This document shows, piece after piece, positions 8,545-16,700 of a stretch of 64,000 bases of DNA (positions within the stretch are counted from its first letter, which is position 1; each line of letters opens with the position of its first letter). A program made the translations under genes and the position numbers. The notes below the pieces were generated by a model. It saw nothing but the letters and a program-made list of their open reading frames with translations, made no database searches and had not been told where the DNA came from. The stretch is from Burkholderiaceae bacterium (GTDB taxonomy: Bacteria > Pseudomonadota > Gammaproteobacteria > Burkholderiales > Burkholderiaceae_C), in NCBI GenBank assembly GCA_017992055.1, contig JAGOPK010000013.1, forward strand, positions 82,634 to 146,633. Direction: 5' to 3'.

Positions 8545-10275
8545 TCAGTCCAGCGTCACCTCGGTGCGCACGGCGCCGGCGCGGTCGGCCACCGCGGTCA
8601 GTGCCAGGCGCGTGCCACGCGGTGCCTTGACCACCCATTCGGCCACCGCACGGTCGGCGGTGACGGCGCGGGTGGGCAGAAAGGCCTGCAGCGAGTTCTT
8701 CGCCGCATGGCCTTCCAGCGGTCCGGCCATCACCCGCGCCTTGCCGGTGACCAGGCTGACGCTGCCGTCGGCCGGCAGATGCAGCTCCAGCACCGCGCCG
8801 CGCACCACCTTGCGCTCCTGCGCGCGCTGGGTGATGTAGCTGGGCAGGTAGCCGGCATTGGCCACCGCCATGCGGATGCGCCAGCTGTCGTCGCCCAGTG
8901 CCCGCACCTCGGTGCGCAGCAGCTCCAGCTTGGGCAGCGACAACGCGATCTGGTTCAGCCAGGCCGGGAAGCGCGCCACTTCCTTCTCGCGCAGCGCCGG
9001 CGGCGGGTTGCGCCAGAAGTTCAGCCGGTCCCAGCCGCCCAGCTCGACCATGCCCAGCTGCGGATGGCGGTACGGATACCAGTCCACATGGGCCTGGCCG
9101 CCGCAGGCGCTGTCGCTCCACTTCAGCAGCTTCAGGTCGTCCTCGGGCGGGTGGTCGCGGTACCAGTGGATCCAGTCGTAGCCGGTGATGCCGGCCTCGC
9201 GGTTGGGCGCCCACAGCTCCACGGTCCAGAACAGCGCGCCCAGGTGCTCGTAGACCCAGTCCTGGGTGCCGGTGATGACTTCCTTGGGGTGGTACTTGAA
9301 CTCGTGGTAGATGCTGATCGCCGGGTAGCCGGTGAGCTTCTCGCCCGAGGCCGACAGGCGCTTGATCATCCACAGGTCCTCGGGCGTCATGTCGTCGTCC
9401 TTCTCGGTGCCCATGGGCCGCAGGATGACGCCGGAATGCGTGTGGAAGCTGACCGCCGCGCCGATGTTGGGATGGCCGCTGATGAACTCGACCATGGCCC
9501 GCACCTCGGGCTCGCTGGTCGGGTAGGGGCCGGCGCCGGGCTGCTTGTATTCCTGGCGCCACTGCGACGGGAAGTTGCGGTTCAGGTCCAGGCCCTCGCG
9601 GTCGGGATTGACCTTGATCTGCAGGCCGTCGAAATGCGTCAGCGAGCCCTCGGGCATGATGCGCCAGTAGGTGCCGCCGAAGTCGCCCGGCTCGCGCGGG
9701 ATCATCAGCCGCGGCTCGTCGGGATGGGCCTTCCAGCTGCCGTGCGGATCGGGCATGCGCATGTGCAGGATGCGGCCGTCGCCGTCCATGTCCTGCACCG
9801 TGAGGCCCTCCACCGGCTCCTCGTCCCAGGGATAGGGCCGGGTCGAGCTGCGGATGTAGCGCGGCTTGTCGGCCAGGGCCAGCTCGGCGCCGTCGGGGTT
9901 GAGCCGCGGGCACAGGTAGACCACGCGCGTGTCCAGCAGCTCGGTGATCTGCGGGCCGGGGCCGGCATCGCTGCCGTAGTGCAGCAGCAGCTGGTGCAGC
10001 CAGTACAGGCAGGCGGTGGAGGCGGTCAGTTCGGCGGCGTGGATGTTGCCGTCGACCCAGAACGCCGGCTTGTCGGCATCGGCGCCCGTGGCCTGGTTGC
10101 CCAGCACCAGCAGCCAGATGTCGCGGCCCTCCCAGCTCTTGCCGATGCTGCGCAGCTGCACCAGGCCCGGACGCGCGGCGGCATAGTCGCGCAGCAGCTG
10201 GGTCAGCTCGGCGTGGCGGTAGAAGCTGTCGAAGCGGGGGGTGGGCAGGGCCGGCTGGGCTGCGGGGGTGGACAT
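8545..10275 (-). CDS. M14 family zinc carboxypeptidase
   Basis: The product is 576 residues with the metallocarboxypeptidase fold. Zinc ligands are readable as H79 and E82 in GNIHAAE and H278 in SFHTHSG. The N-terminal sequence (RFDSFYRHAELTQLL) and the segment containing LDLNRNFP are typical of M14 peptidases. The frame is open to 10392, but ATG 10275 gives the normal N-terminus. No signal peptide is seen, so it is probably cytoplasmic. The roughly 130 residues after the catalytic domain form a beta-rich tail of unknown role. It is transcribed towards, and ends 4 bases from, the PEP-CTERM gene. The substrate is unknown; cell-wall or dietary peptides are both possible. Confidence 0.9.
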   Translation of the reverse strand: MSTPAAQPALPTPRFDSFYRHAELTQLLRDYAAARPGLVQLRSIGKSWEGRDIWLLVLGNQATGADADKPAFWVDGNIHAAELTASTACLYWLHQLLLHYGSDAGPGPQITELLDTRVVYLCPRLNPDGAELALADKPRYIRSSTRPYPWDEEPVEGLTVQDMDGDGRILHMRMPDPHGSWKAHPDEPRLMIPREPGDFGGTYWRIMPEGSLTHFDGLQIKVNPDREGLDLNRNFPSQWRQEYKQPGAGPYPTSEPEVRAMVEFISGHPNIGAAVSFHTHSGVILRPMGTEKDDDMTPEDLWMIKRLSASGEKLTGYPAISIYHEFKYHPKEVITGTQDWVYEHLGALFWTVELWAPNREAGITGYDWIHWYRDHPPEDDLKLLKWSDSACGGQAHVDWYPYRHPQLGMVELGGWDRLNFWRNPPPALREKEVARFPAWLNQIALSLPKLELLRTEVRALGDDSWRIRMAVANAGYLPSYITQRAQERKVVRGAVLELHLPADGSVSLVTGKARVMAGPLEGHAAKNSLQAFLPTRAVTADRAVAEWVVKAPRGTRLALTAVADRAGAVRTEVTLD

Positions 10276-10366
10276 GCGGGCAGGCGGTGATGACAACGGT
10301 GGACCGAGTGTCGCAGAGGCCCTGCCGGCCGCCGAGCGGGGCATCCCGGTGGTGGCTGCCGTCCGA

Positions 10367-11836
10367 TCAGGGGCCGGGCGTCTGCACCGCACCCATCAGC
10401 GTGGCCGCGGCGGCCAACGGCTGCATGCGGTGCGGATGCTGGTACTCGGCGCGGGGCTGCAGCTCGTCGCCGAGCCGGGCATCGGCCGGCAGGCCCAGGC
10501 GGGCGCGGCTGCTGCTGCGGATGCGGTAGTCCTCTCGCGAGGGCTGGGCCAGGTCGGACCAGTCGCCACGGGCGTTGTCGTCGACCTGGAAGGCGTCGTC
10601 GGCGCTGGCGATGTGGATGCGGCCCGGTCCGATCCACAGGTTGTGGCGCACCAGCACCTGCTGTGTGCCCGGCCACACGCGCACGAAGCTGCCGCCCAGC
10701 GCACGGTCATTGACCAGCGTGTTGTGCACCATGAACAGCGCGTTCACCGGGTTGGCCAGGCCCTCGGCGCCATAGGACAGCATCACCGAGTTCCGTGTCT
10801 CGGCGGTCTGCTGCAGGATGTTGCCAATGACCCGCGCCATGCCGCCGTTGGGAAACTCCAGCTCGTAGCTGGCACGGCCGCCGGCCTCGTCGCTGAGCCG
10901 GTTGTAGGCGATGTGGCTCTCCAGTGCCCGGCTCTTGATCAGGTGGCCGCCATTGGCATGGTGGAAGTGGCTGCCGCTGACGCTGAGGCTGCGGATGTGG
11001 CCGGCATACAGGCCATGGGTCAGGCCGTCGCCGGCGCCGTTGTAGCCGAACTCCGAGCCTTCGACGACCAGGCTGCTGCGTGCATCGCCGCTGGTCATGA
11101 TGCCGTTCTGGTTGCCGTGGAACAGGCAGTTGCGCACCGTCAGCTGGCCGCTTTCCAGGCGGATGCCGGCGCCATTGCCATCGGGCACGCGGGCGCCGAT
11201 GAAGTCGATGTTCTCGACCAGCACCTTGCCGCCGCGCACCACCCAGATGGCCTTGCCCTCGGCATGGGCGCCGGCGGCGAACAGGCGCACGCGCGGGCCG
11301 GTGCCGCGCAGGGTGAGGTTGTTGCGCGTCCACACCGCGACGTCGGCCACGTAGTCGCCGGGATCGATCTCGATGGTGTCGCCGTCGCGGGCCAGGCGCG
11401 CGGCCATGGCGATGCGCGTGAGGCTGCGGCCCGGGCCCACGCGCAACACGCCGGCGGGGTCGGCCGCCGGGCGGGTCTCGGCGACCGGCGGCGCAGGCGC
11501 GGCCAGCCGCATCGGCCCGCCGGGCGGCGGCGGCACCTGGAACGGCGGCTGCGGTGCGCGCGGATCCGGTTCGTCGAGCCAGTCCAGCGCGGTGGTCAGC
11601 ACCGGCTCGGCCAGCATCTCCAGCGTCGGGTGGCCGATCAGGCGCTTGCGCAGATAGCCGACGATCTCGGCCGGCGTGCGGCCCAGCTGCTGGTAGGCGG
11701 CGGTCAGCACGGTGGCCGACACGGCCAGCAGCAGCAGACCCAGCACCGCCAGCAGGCGCCAGCGCGACCGCCCGCTGCGGCGTCCACCGCGCCTGGCGTG
11801 CCGGGCCTCGGGCCGCGGCTGTGGCGGTGCCGTCAT
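10367..11836 (-). CDS. Membrane-anchored right-handed beta-helix protein
   Basis: The product is 489 residues. A basic N-terminus is followed by one transmembrane segment at about residues 27-48 (LLAVLGLLLLAVSATVL), a proline-rich spacer, and a periplasmic domain. From about residue 160 onward, successive short strands with alternating Asn/Gly turns (for example NNLTLRGTG, NCLFHGNQNG) are characteristic of parallel beta-helix (PbH1) repeats. Such folds often bind or cleave polysaccharide, but no catalytic motif can be assigned. The ATG overlaps the amidotransferase stop as ATGA, so translation is probably coupled. The start is fixed by that overlap. The function is unknown. Confidence 0.82.
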   Translation of the reverse strand: MTAPPQPRPEARHARRGGRRSGRSRWRLLAVLGLLLLAVSATVLTAAYQQLGRTPAEIVGYLRKRLIGHPTLEMLAEPVLTTALDWLDEPDPRAPQPPFQVPPPPGGPMRLAAPAPPVAETRPAADPAGVLRVGPGRSLTRIAMAARLARDGDTIEIDPGDYVADVAVWTRNNLTLRGTGPRVRLFAAGAHAEGKAIWVVRGGKVLVENIDFIGARVPDGNGAGIRLESGQLTVRNCLFHGNQNGIMTSGDARSSLVVEGSEFGYNGAGDGLTHGLYAGHIRSLSVSGSHFHHANGGHLIKSRALESHIAYNRLSDEAGGRASYELEFPNGGMARVIGNILQQTAETRNSVMLSYGAEGLANPVNALFMVHNTLVNDRALGGSFVRVWPGTQQVLVRHNLWIGPGRIHIASADDAFQVDDNARGDWSDLAQPSREDYRIRSSSRARLGLPADARLGDELQPRAEYQHPHRMQPLAAAATLMGAVQTPGP

Positions 11837-12606
11837 GCGTCCGCCAGCCGGCAGGGCCGGCCTGCGCCGTCGGCAAACACCCGCATCTCCCCCGCCCCAA
11901 ACGCCACCCAGGCCTCGCCGCGTGTCAGCGGCTGGGTGGCGACCACGGCGACGCGGTCGCTGGGCTGGGTCAGGGCGGCGAAGTCCACTGCCAGGTCCTC
12001 GTCGGCCAGGTGGGCGGCGCTGAAGGGATGGCGGCGCTCCAGCCAGTGCAGCTGGGTGCTGCAATGCGCCCACAGCGCCTGGCCGTTGCTGAGCAGGCAG
12101 TTGAACGTGCCATGCCGCGCCGGCTGCGGCAGCAGCTCGGCCAGGGTGTGCGTCAGCTCGGCCACCGTGGGCACGCTGGCATGGGCCTTGGCCAGCTCCT
12201 GCATCAGCCAGCAGAAGGCGCGTTCGCTGTCGGTGTCGCCCACCGGGCGGAACTGGCCGTGCAGCCGCGGCTGGTAGTCCTTCAGGTCGCCGTTGTGCGC
12301 AAACACCCAGTAGCGGCCCCACAGCTCGCGCACAAACGGGTGGGTGTTCTGCAGCAGCACCTGGCCCTGGGTGGCCTTGCGGATGTGGGCGATGACATTG
12401 CCGCTGCGGATGGGATAGCGCTTGACCAGCTCGGCCACCGGCGAGTTGCGCGCGCTCTCGGGGTCGACGAACAGGCGCAGGCCGCGGTCCTCGAAGAAGG
12501 CGATGCCGAAGCCGTCCTTGTGCTCGTCGGCGCGGGTGGCCAGGCCGGCGAACGAGAACATCACGTCGGTGGGCGTGTTGGCGTTCATGCCGAGCAGCTG
12601 GCACAT
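11833..12606 (-). CDS. Class II glutamine amidotransferase (YafJ-like)
   Basis: The product is 257 residues, about the size of E. coli YafJ. The nucleophilic cysteine is residue 2 (MCQLLGMN), exposed after removal of Met1. Other class II (Ntn) landmarks are the RKATQG loop, FAHNGDL and GDTDSERAF. These proteins hydrolyse glutamine at an N-terminal Cys, but the acceptor for this subfamily is not known. The gene begins 10 bases after the FAD oxidoreductase stop and overlaps the beta-helix gene by 4 bases. The three genes therefore look like one leftward transcript. The N-terminal Cys makes the start choice secure. Confidence 0.93.
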   Translation of the reverse strand: MCQLLGMNANTPTDVMFSFAGLATRADEHKDGFGIAFFEDRGLRLFVDPESARNSPVAELVKRYPIRSGNVIAHIRKATQGQVLLQNTHPFVRELWGRYWVFAHNGDLKDYQPRLHGQFRPVGDTDSERAFCWLMQELAKAHASVPTVAELTHTLAELLPQPARHGTFNCLLSNGQALWAHCSTQLHWLERRHPFSAAHLADEDLAVDFAALTQPSDRVAVVATQPLTRGEAWVAFGAGEMRVFADGAGRPCRLADA

Positions 12607-12616
12607 GGCGCGCTGC

Positions 12617-13888
12617 TCAGCGGATCGGCAGGAACAGCCGCGTCAGTCCACGCAGGCTGACCAGGTTGCCGGGGTTGCTGGTTTCTTCCAGCACGCCTTC
12701 CATGCGGCGCAGGATGCGTGCGCTCCTGTTGGCGCGCCAGATCAGCAGGTCGGCCAGCCAGGGATGGCTGTTGACGCGGGTGGCTCGGTCGTAAAGATTG
12801 AAGCGCGGCTTCAGCGCCGCCAGGCTGGCCTCGTAACGCGCGCGTACCGCGGCCTCGTCGCTGCCGTCGGGATGGACGGGGCTGGCGGCGATGGCCTCGG
12901 CGGCCAGCAGGCCGGTCTCCAGCGCCTTGCCGATGCCCTCGCCGGTGAAGGCATAGGTGCTGCCGGCGGCCTCGCCCGTGACCAGCAGGCCCGGCGAGCT
13001 CCAGCGGGCACCGTCCAGCGAGCAGCGCAGCGGCGCGCCCTTCAGCTCGCCCTGCAGCCTGCCGCCGCGCATCAGCTCGGCCGCCGGCGCATAGACCTCG
13101 GTGAAGGCGGCAAACATCTCGCGCAGGTTCACGTCCTTCATCGAGCCCTTGCCGTCGGCATCGGCGGCATGGCTGTGGGCCAGGCCCACGCCGATGTTGA
13201 ACACGCCGTCGCGGCAGGGAAAGATCCAGCCATAGCCCTTGCGCAGGCGCTTGTGCCAGACCACCTCCAGCGCGCGGATGCGGCCCGAACTGGCCAGGGC
13301 ATCGTTCTTCACATAGCCGCGCAGCGCCACGCCGCTGGGGGTGTGGCGCTCGCACACGCCGGCGGCGATCAGCGCCCTGGGCACGGCGCCGGTGGCCAGC
13401 ACCAGCCAACGGCAGCGCACTTCCAGCGTCGCGCCGCCGTCGCCGGGCTGGCGCAGGCGGGCGCCGATGACGCGCGAGTCCGCGCCGCCCTCGCGCAGCG
13501 GCGCCTCGAAGCGCCAGGGCGCGAAGAAGCGTGCGCCGGCGCGCTCGGCGGCGCGCTTGACGATGTCGTCGAGCAGGCGCCGCGGCAGCACCGCCAGCCG
13601 GCCCGGCACGTCGACGCGGCCGCCGCGCGGGCCGATGCAGCCCACATGGGCCACCGGCTGGGCCACGGCCATGACCTCGTCGTGCACGCCCAGGCGACGC
13701 AGCGCATGGTGGGCATCGGGGATAAGGCCGTCGCCGCAGACCTTGTCGCGCGGAAAGTCCTGCTGGTCGACCAGCACCACGTCCAGGCCCTGGCGCGCCA
13801 GCCACTGGGCGCAGGCGCTGCCGGCGGGCCCGGCGCCGACCACCAGCACGTCGCAGGAGGCGGGTGGGAGCGGGGCGTCGTGGGTCAT
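12617..13888 (-). CDS. FAD-dependent oxidoreductase, geranylgeranyl reductase family
   Basis: The product is 423 residues. The dinucleotide-binding motif VVGAGPAG is at 16-23. It is followed by DFPRDKVCGDGL, typical of the geranylgeranyl reductase/tryptophan halogenase-like flavoproteins, and a GEAAGSTYAFTGEGI FAD motif near residue 300. The family reduces isoprenoid double bonds or hydroxylates aromatic substrates; which applies here cannot be read. The frame is open to 14014, but the extra leader is Ala/Arg-rich intergenic sequence. ATG 13888 puts the FAD motif at the usual distance. It is the first gene of the leftward group with the amidotransferase and beta-helix genes, divergent from the DksA-like gene. 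Confidence 0.88.
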   Translation of the reverse strand: MTHDAPLPPASCDVLVVGAGPAGSACAQWLARQGLDVVLVDQQDFPRDKVCGDGLIPDAHHALRRLGVHDEVMAVAQPVAHVGCIGPRGGRVDVPGRLAVLPRRLLDDIVKRAAERAGARFFAPWRFEAPLREGGADSRVIGARLRQPGDGGATLEVRCRWLVLATGAVPRALIAAGVCERHTPSGVALRGYVKNDALASSGRIRALEVVWHKRLRKGYGWIFPCRDGVFNIGVGLAHSHAADADGKGSMKDVNLREMFAAFTEVYAPAAELMRGGRLQGELKGAPLRCSLDGARWSSPGLLVTGEAAGSTYAFTGEGIGKALETGLLAAEAIAASPVHPDGSDEAAVRARYEASLAALKPRFNLYDRATRVNSHPWLADLLIWRANRSARILRRMEGVLEETSNPGNLVSLRGLTRLFLPIR

Positions 13889-13951
13889 GGCGGCGGCGAT
13901 TGTAGGCAGGGCCACCGCCGCGGCCGCCCCGGTCGGCGCTACCGGCCGGGC

Positions 13952-13965
13952 TTGACGGCCGTCAA
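13952..13965. promoter_or_regulatory. Perfect 14-bp palindrome, FNR/FixK-type site candidate
   Basis: TTGACGGCCGTCAA is exactly self-complementary and fits the TTGA-N6-TCAA core bound by CRP/FNR-family regulators such as FNR, ANR and FixK. It lies in the 128-base divergent spacer, centred 58 bases before the DksA-like ATG. Centring at -41.5 would place transcription start near 14000, just before the ribosome site. Binding is inferred from sequence only. Confidence 0.5.
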
Positions 13966-14016
13966 CGCCGGCCCACCGGCGCGGTGCCACAGTGGTTGCA
14001 AGGAGATCCACCACCG

Positions 14017-14406
14017 ATGAACACGCCCCTGAGCCCCGAGCAGCTGGCCCTGCTGCAAGCCGCGCTGCAGCAGCGCCGCGCCGCGCTGGATGCGCAACGC
14101 CTCAGCCACCTGGGCGGGGTCAGCCGCGCCGAGCATGCGCGCGAGCTGCTGCTGCAGGACGGCGACGATGCGCCGCAGCGCGATGCCGACCGCGAGGTCG
14201 ACCTGGCCCGCACCGACCGCGAGCTGCAGGACCTGGCCGGCATCGATGCCGCGCTGGGCCGGCTGCAGCGCGGCGGCTACGGCCTGTGCCAGGACTGCGG
14301 CGAGGCCATCGCCCTGGCGCGGCTGCAGGCCGAGCCGCAGGCGCTGCGCTGCCTGGCCTGCGAGAGCCTGCGCGAGCGTGGCCAGCCCCGGCCCGCGTCG
14401 CTGTGA
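14017..14406 (+). CDS. DksA/TraR-type zinc-finger protein
   Basis: The product is 129 residues: an N-terminal alpha-helical region with many Glu/Asp/Arg, then a C4 zinc finger (C91-X2-C94-X17-C112-X2-C115). DksA relatives insert their coiled coil into the secondary channel of RNA polymerase and change promoter kinetics. The acidic coiled-coil tip of DksA is not clearly present, so activity on polymerase is uncertain. The ribosome site AGGAGA (14001-14006) sets the start at 14017. The eRF1-like gene follows after 41 bases, and both probably respond to the palindrome at 13952. It is shorter than DksA proper (about 150 residues). Confidence 0.88.
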   Translation: MNTPLSPEQLALLQAALQQRRAALDAQRLSHLGGVSRAEHARELLLQDGDDAPQRDADREVDLARTDRELQDLAGIDAALGRLQRGGYGLCQDCGEAIALARLQAEPQALRCLACESLRERGQPRPASL

Positions 14407-14447
14407 TGGCGCGGCCACCGCAAGATTCAACCCACGGAGAGCAACCC

Positions 14448-14828
14448 ATGTCCCTGTTCCACGCCGTCGTCTGGCTCGACCACCACAACGCCCAGGTGCT
14501 GCAGTTCGATGCCGAGCATGTCGAGGCCCAGAAGGTCAAGTCCAGCAGCCGCCACAGCCGCAGCCACGGCAGCGGCGTGCGCACCGAGCACGAGTTCTTC
14601 GCCCAGGTCTGCGACGCGCTGGCCGGCATTCCCGAGGTGCTGGTGACCGGCTCCAACACCGCGCTGGCCGACTTCCGCCACTACGTCGACAAGCACCGTG
14701 CGCCGCTGGCCGGCCACATCGTCGGCTACGAGCCGGTGGACCATCCCACCGACAACCAGCTGGTGGCCCATGCGCGCAAGGTGTTCGTCAAGGTCGACCG
14801 CATGAACGGCACGCCCACGCCGATGTGA
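14448..14828 (+). CDS. Small eRF1-like ('translational machinery') protein
   Basis: The product is 126 residues, soluble, with no signal peptide. The opening HAVVWLDHHNAQVLQF and the later LVTGSNTALADFRHYV resemble the short proteobacterial proteins annotated as translational-machinery or release-factor-1-like (baeRF-type fold). No catalytic motif is evident, and these proteins have no established function in bacteria. The ribosome site GGAGAG lies 9-14 bases before the ATG. It is probably co-transcribed with the DksA-like gene. A role in low-oxygen or stationary-phase stress is only suggested by the upstream palindrome. Confidence 0.72.
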   Translation: MSLFHAVVWLDHHNAQVLQFDAEHVEAQKVKSSSRHSRSHGSGVRTEHEFFAQVCDALAGIPEVLVTGSNTALADFRHYVDKHRAPLAGHIVGYEPVDHPTDNQLVAHARKVFVKVDRMNGTPTPM

Positions 14829-14840
14829 GCGGCGGCCGCT

Positions 14841-14881
14841 GGCGCGGCCATCGGCCCCCATGAACAAGGCCGGGCCGCGCC
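14841..14881 (+). terminator. Long GC hairpin after the eRF1-like gene
   Basis: Nine-base arms GGCGCGGCC (14841-14849) and GGCCGCGCC (14873-14881) pair, with further GGCC pairing inside the loop. It starts 12 bases after the stop codon. No T-tract follows. The rest of the 199-base spacer to 15027 shows no gene; it may hold the promoter of the beta-propeller gene. Confidence 0.42.
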
Positions 14882-15027
14882 ATGAAAATGGTTTCATATC
14901 TTGACGGCAGCTTCGATGATCTCCGCTCGCTGGCGGACCTGGCCGCACCGGCCAGCCCGCACGGCCTGCGGACCCGGGCGCAGGTCGGATTTCCGGTGCA
15001 GACCAAGCACGATGGAGACCGAACGCC

Positions 15028-16683
15028 ATGGCCCCTGCCCTCAAGAGCACCTCATGTGTCCTGCTGCTGTCGGCCGCAGGACTGGGCGCCAGCTCGGCGC
15101 TGGCGCAGAAGAGCGCGCCCGACTGGCCCAGTGCCGGTGCCGACCTCGACAACTCGCGCCACCAGAAGCACGAGCGGCGGATCTCGGTGCGCAGCGCGCC
15201 GCGGCTGACGCTCAAATGGGCGACCGACACCGACGGTGATGTCACCGCCAATCCGGCGGTCGAGGGCGAGCACCTGTACTTTCCCGATTCCACCGGCTCG
15301 CTGTACAAGCTCAACCGCTTCACCGGCGCGGTGGTCTGGAAACGGCCGGTCTCGGCCTACACCGGCAACCCGGGCGACTTCGCCCGTGCCACGCCGGCGA
15401 TCAGCGGCAATGCGCTGATCCTGGGCAACCAGGCCGGGCGCCTGCTGGGCGCCAACTTCGGCCAGGCCGAGGCCGCGCCGGCCAAGGTGTTTGCGGTGGA
15501 CAAGCGCGACGGCTCGCTGCTGTGGGCCACGCAGATCGATTCCACGCGCAACTCCTATGTCACGCACTCGGCCTTGGTGGTCGACGGCACGGCCTTCGTC
15601 GGCACCGCGTCCAACGAAGAGCTGCTGTCGGCCTTCGTGCCCAAGGCCTACTGGCAGTGGAGCTTCCGCGGCAGCGTGACCGCGCTGGACGTGGCCACCG
15701 GCGCCATCAAGTGGCGCAGCCACACCGTGCCGCCGGGCTACTACGGCGGCGCCGTCTGGGGCAGCACCGGCGCGGTGGACCGCAAGCGCCAGACCCTGTA
15801 CCTGGCCACCGGCAACAACTACATGGTGCCGCAGTCGGTGCTGGACTGCCAGGCCGCCGGCGGCGCGGCCGCGCAGTGCATGAGCCCGGCCAACCATGTG
15901 GATTCGATCATCGCGCTGGACCTGCGCACCGGCCAGATCCGCTGGGGCGTGCGCGGCCTGCCCAGCGACACCTGGAGCGTGGCCTGCGGCCTCAACGTGC
16001 CGGGCGCGATCACCATCGACACCAGCTACGCCGGCGTCTACGACAACTGCCCCAACGGCGATCCGGGCACGGCCGGCCCCGACCACGACTTCGCCCAGGG
16101 CCCGATGCTGTTCAATGGCGAGGACGAGGAGGCCGCCCTGGTCGGCGCCGGCCAGAAGAGCGGCGTGTTCTGGGCCGTCAAGGCCAAGACCGGCCAGCTG
16201 GCCTGGGTGCGCCAGGTGGCACCGGGCGGCGTGACCGGTGGCATGCAATGGGGTTCGGCCACCGATGGCCAGACCGTCTTCGTGGCCCTGGCCAACAGCG
16301 GGCCGTCGACCAATGGCGGTGGCGCCGGCGCCATGCCCTGGCGGCTGATGGACGGCAGCGTGACCAGCGCCGGCGGCTGGGCGGCGCTGGACGCCGGCAA
16401 CGGCAAGCCGCGCTGGACCGTGGCCGACCCCGCCGGCAGCCGCGCCGAGGGCGCGGTGAGCCTGGCCAATGGCGTGCTGTTCGGCTGCAACATGGTGCCC
16501 GGCCTGGGCACGATGCGGGCGCTGGATGCGCGCAGCGGCCAGCTGCTGTGGTCCTACGACAGCGGCGCGCCCTGCACGGCCGGACCGTCGGTGGTCGACG
16601 GCATGGTGTACTGGGGCAGCGGCACCTTCGGCCTGTTCGGCCCCACCGGCCCGCGCAAGCTGTTTGCGTTCGGGCTGGACTGA
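15028..16683 (+). CDS. Secreted PQQ-type beta-propeller protein, PVA-dehydrogenase-like
   Basis: The product is 551 residues with a signal peptide (cleavage after about residue 26, ASSALA-QKS), so it is periplasmic. Repeated blades with W-docking-type motifs (VFAVDKRDGSLLWATQ, VTALDVATGAIKW, IIALDLRTGQIRWG) give an eight-bladed PQQ-enzyme-like propeller. Overall it resembles polyvinyl-alcohol dehydrogenase, but no CXXCH haem motif is present, so electrons would need a separate cytochrome. Several cysteines in the C-terminal half may form disulfides. Whether PQQ is bound cannot be judged; some relatives are structural (BamB-like). ATG 15028 is preceded by GGAGA. Its neighbour malate synthase is convergent and unrelated. 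Confidence 0.8.
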   Translation: MAPALKSTSCVLLLSAAGLGASSALAQKSAPDWPSAGADLDNSRHQKHERRISVRSAPRLTLKWATDTDGDVTANPAVEGEHLYFPDSTGSLYKLNRFTGAVVWKRPVSAYTGNPGDFARATPAISGNALILGNQAGRLLGANFGQAEAAPAKVFAVDKRDGSLLWATQIDSTRNSYVTHSALVVDGTAFVGTASNEELLSAFVPKAYWQWSFRGSVTALDVATGAIKWRSHTVPPGYYGGAVWGSTGAVDRKRQTLYLATGNNYMVPQSVLDCQAAGGAAAQCMSPANHVDSIIALDLRTGQIRWGVRGLPSDTWSVACGLNVPGAITIDTSYAGVYDNCPNGDPGTAGPDHDFAQGPMLFNGEDEEAALVGAGQKSGVFWAVKAKTGQLAWVRQVAPGGVTGGMQWGSATDGQTVFVALANSGPSTNGGGAGAMPWRLMDGSVTSAGGWAALDAGNGKPRWTVADPAGSRAEGAVSLANGVLFGCNMVPGLGTMRALDARSGQLLWSYDSGAPCTAGPSVVDGMVYWGSGTFGLFGPTGPRKLFAFGLD

Positions 16684-16700
16684 GGCCGCGGCCTGCGGCT

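Noticed and set aside
14882-15208. A possible 108-residue gene ahead of the beta-propeller gene.
   Set aside because: It overlaps the signal peptide and N-terminus of the propeller gene in another frame, and shows no motif.
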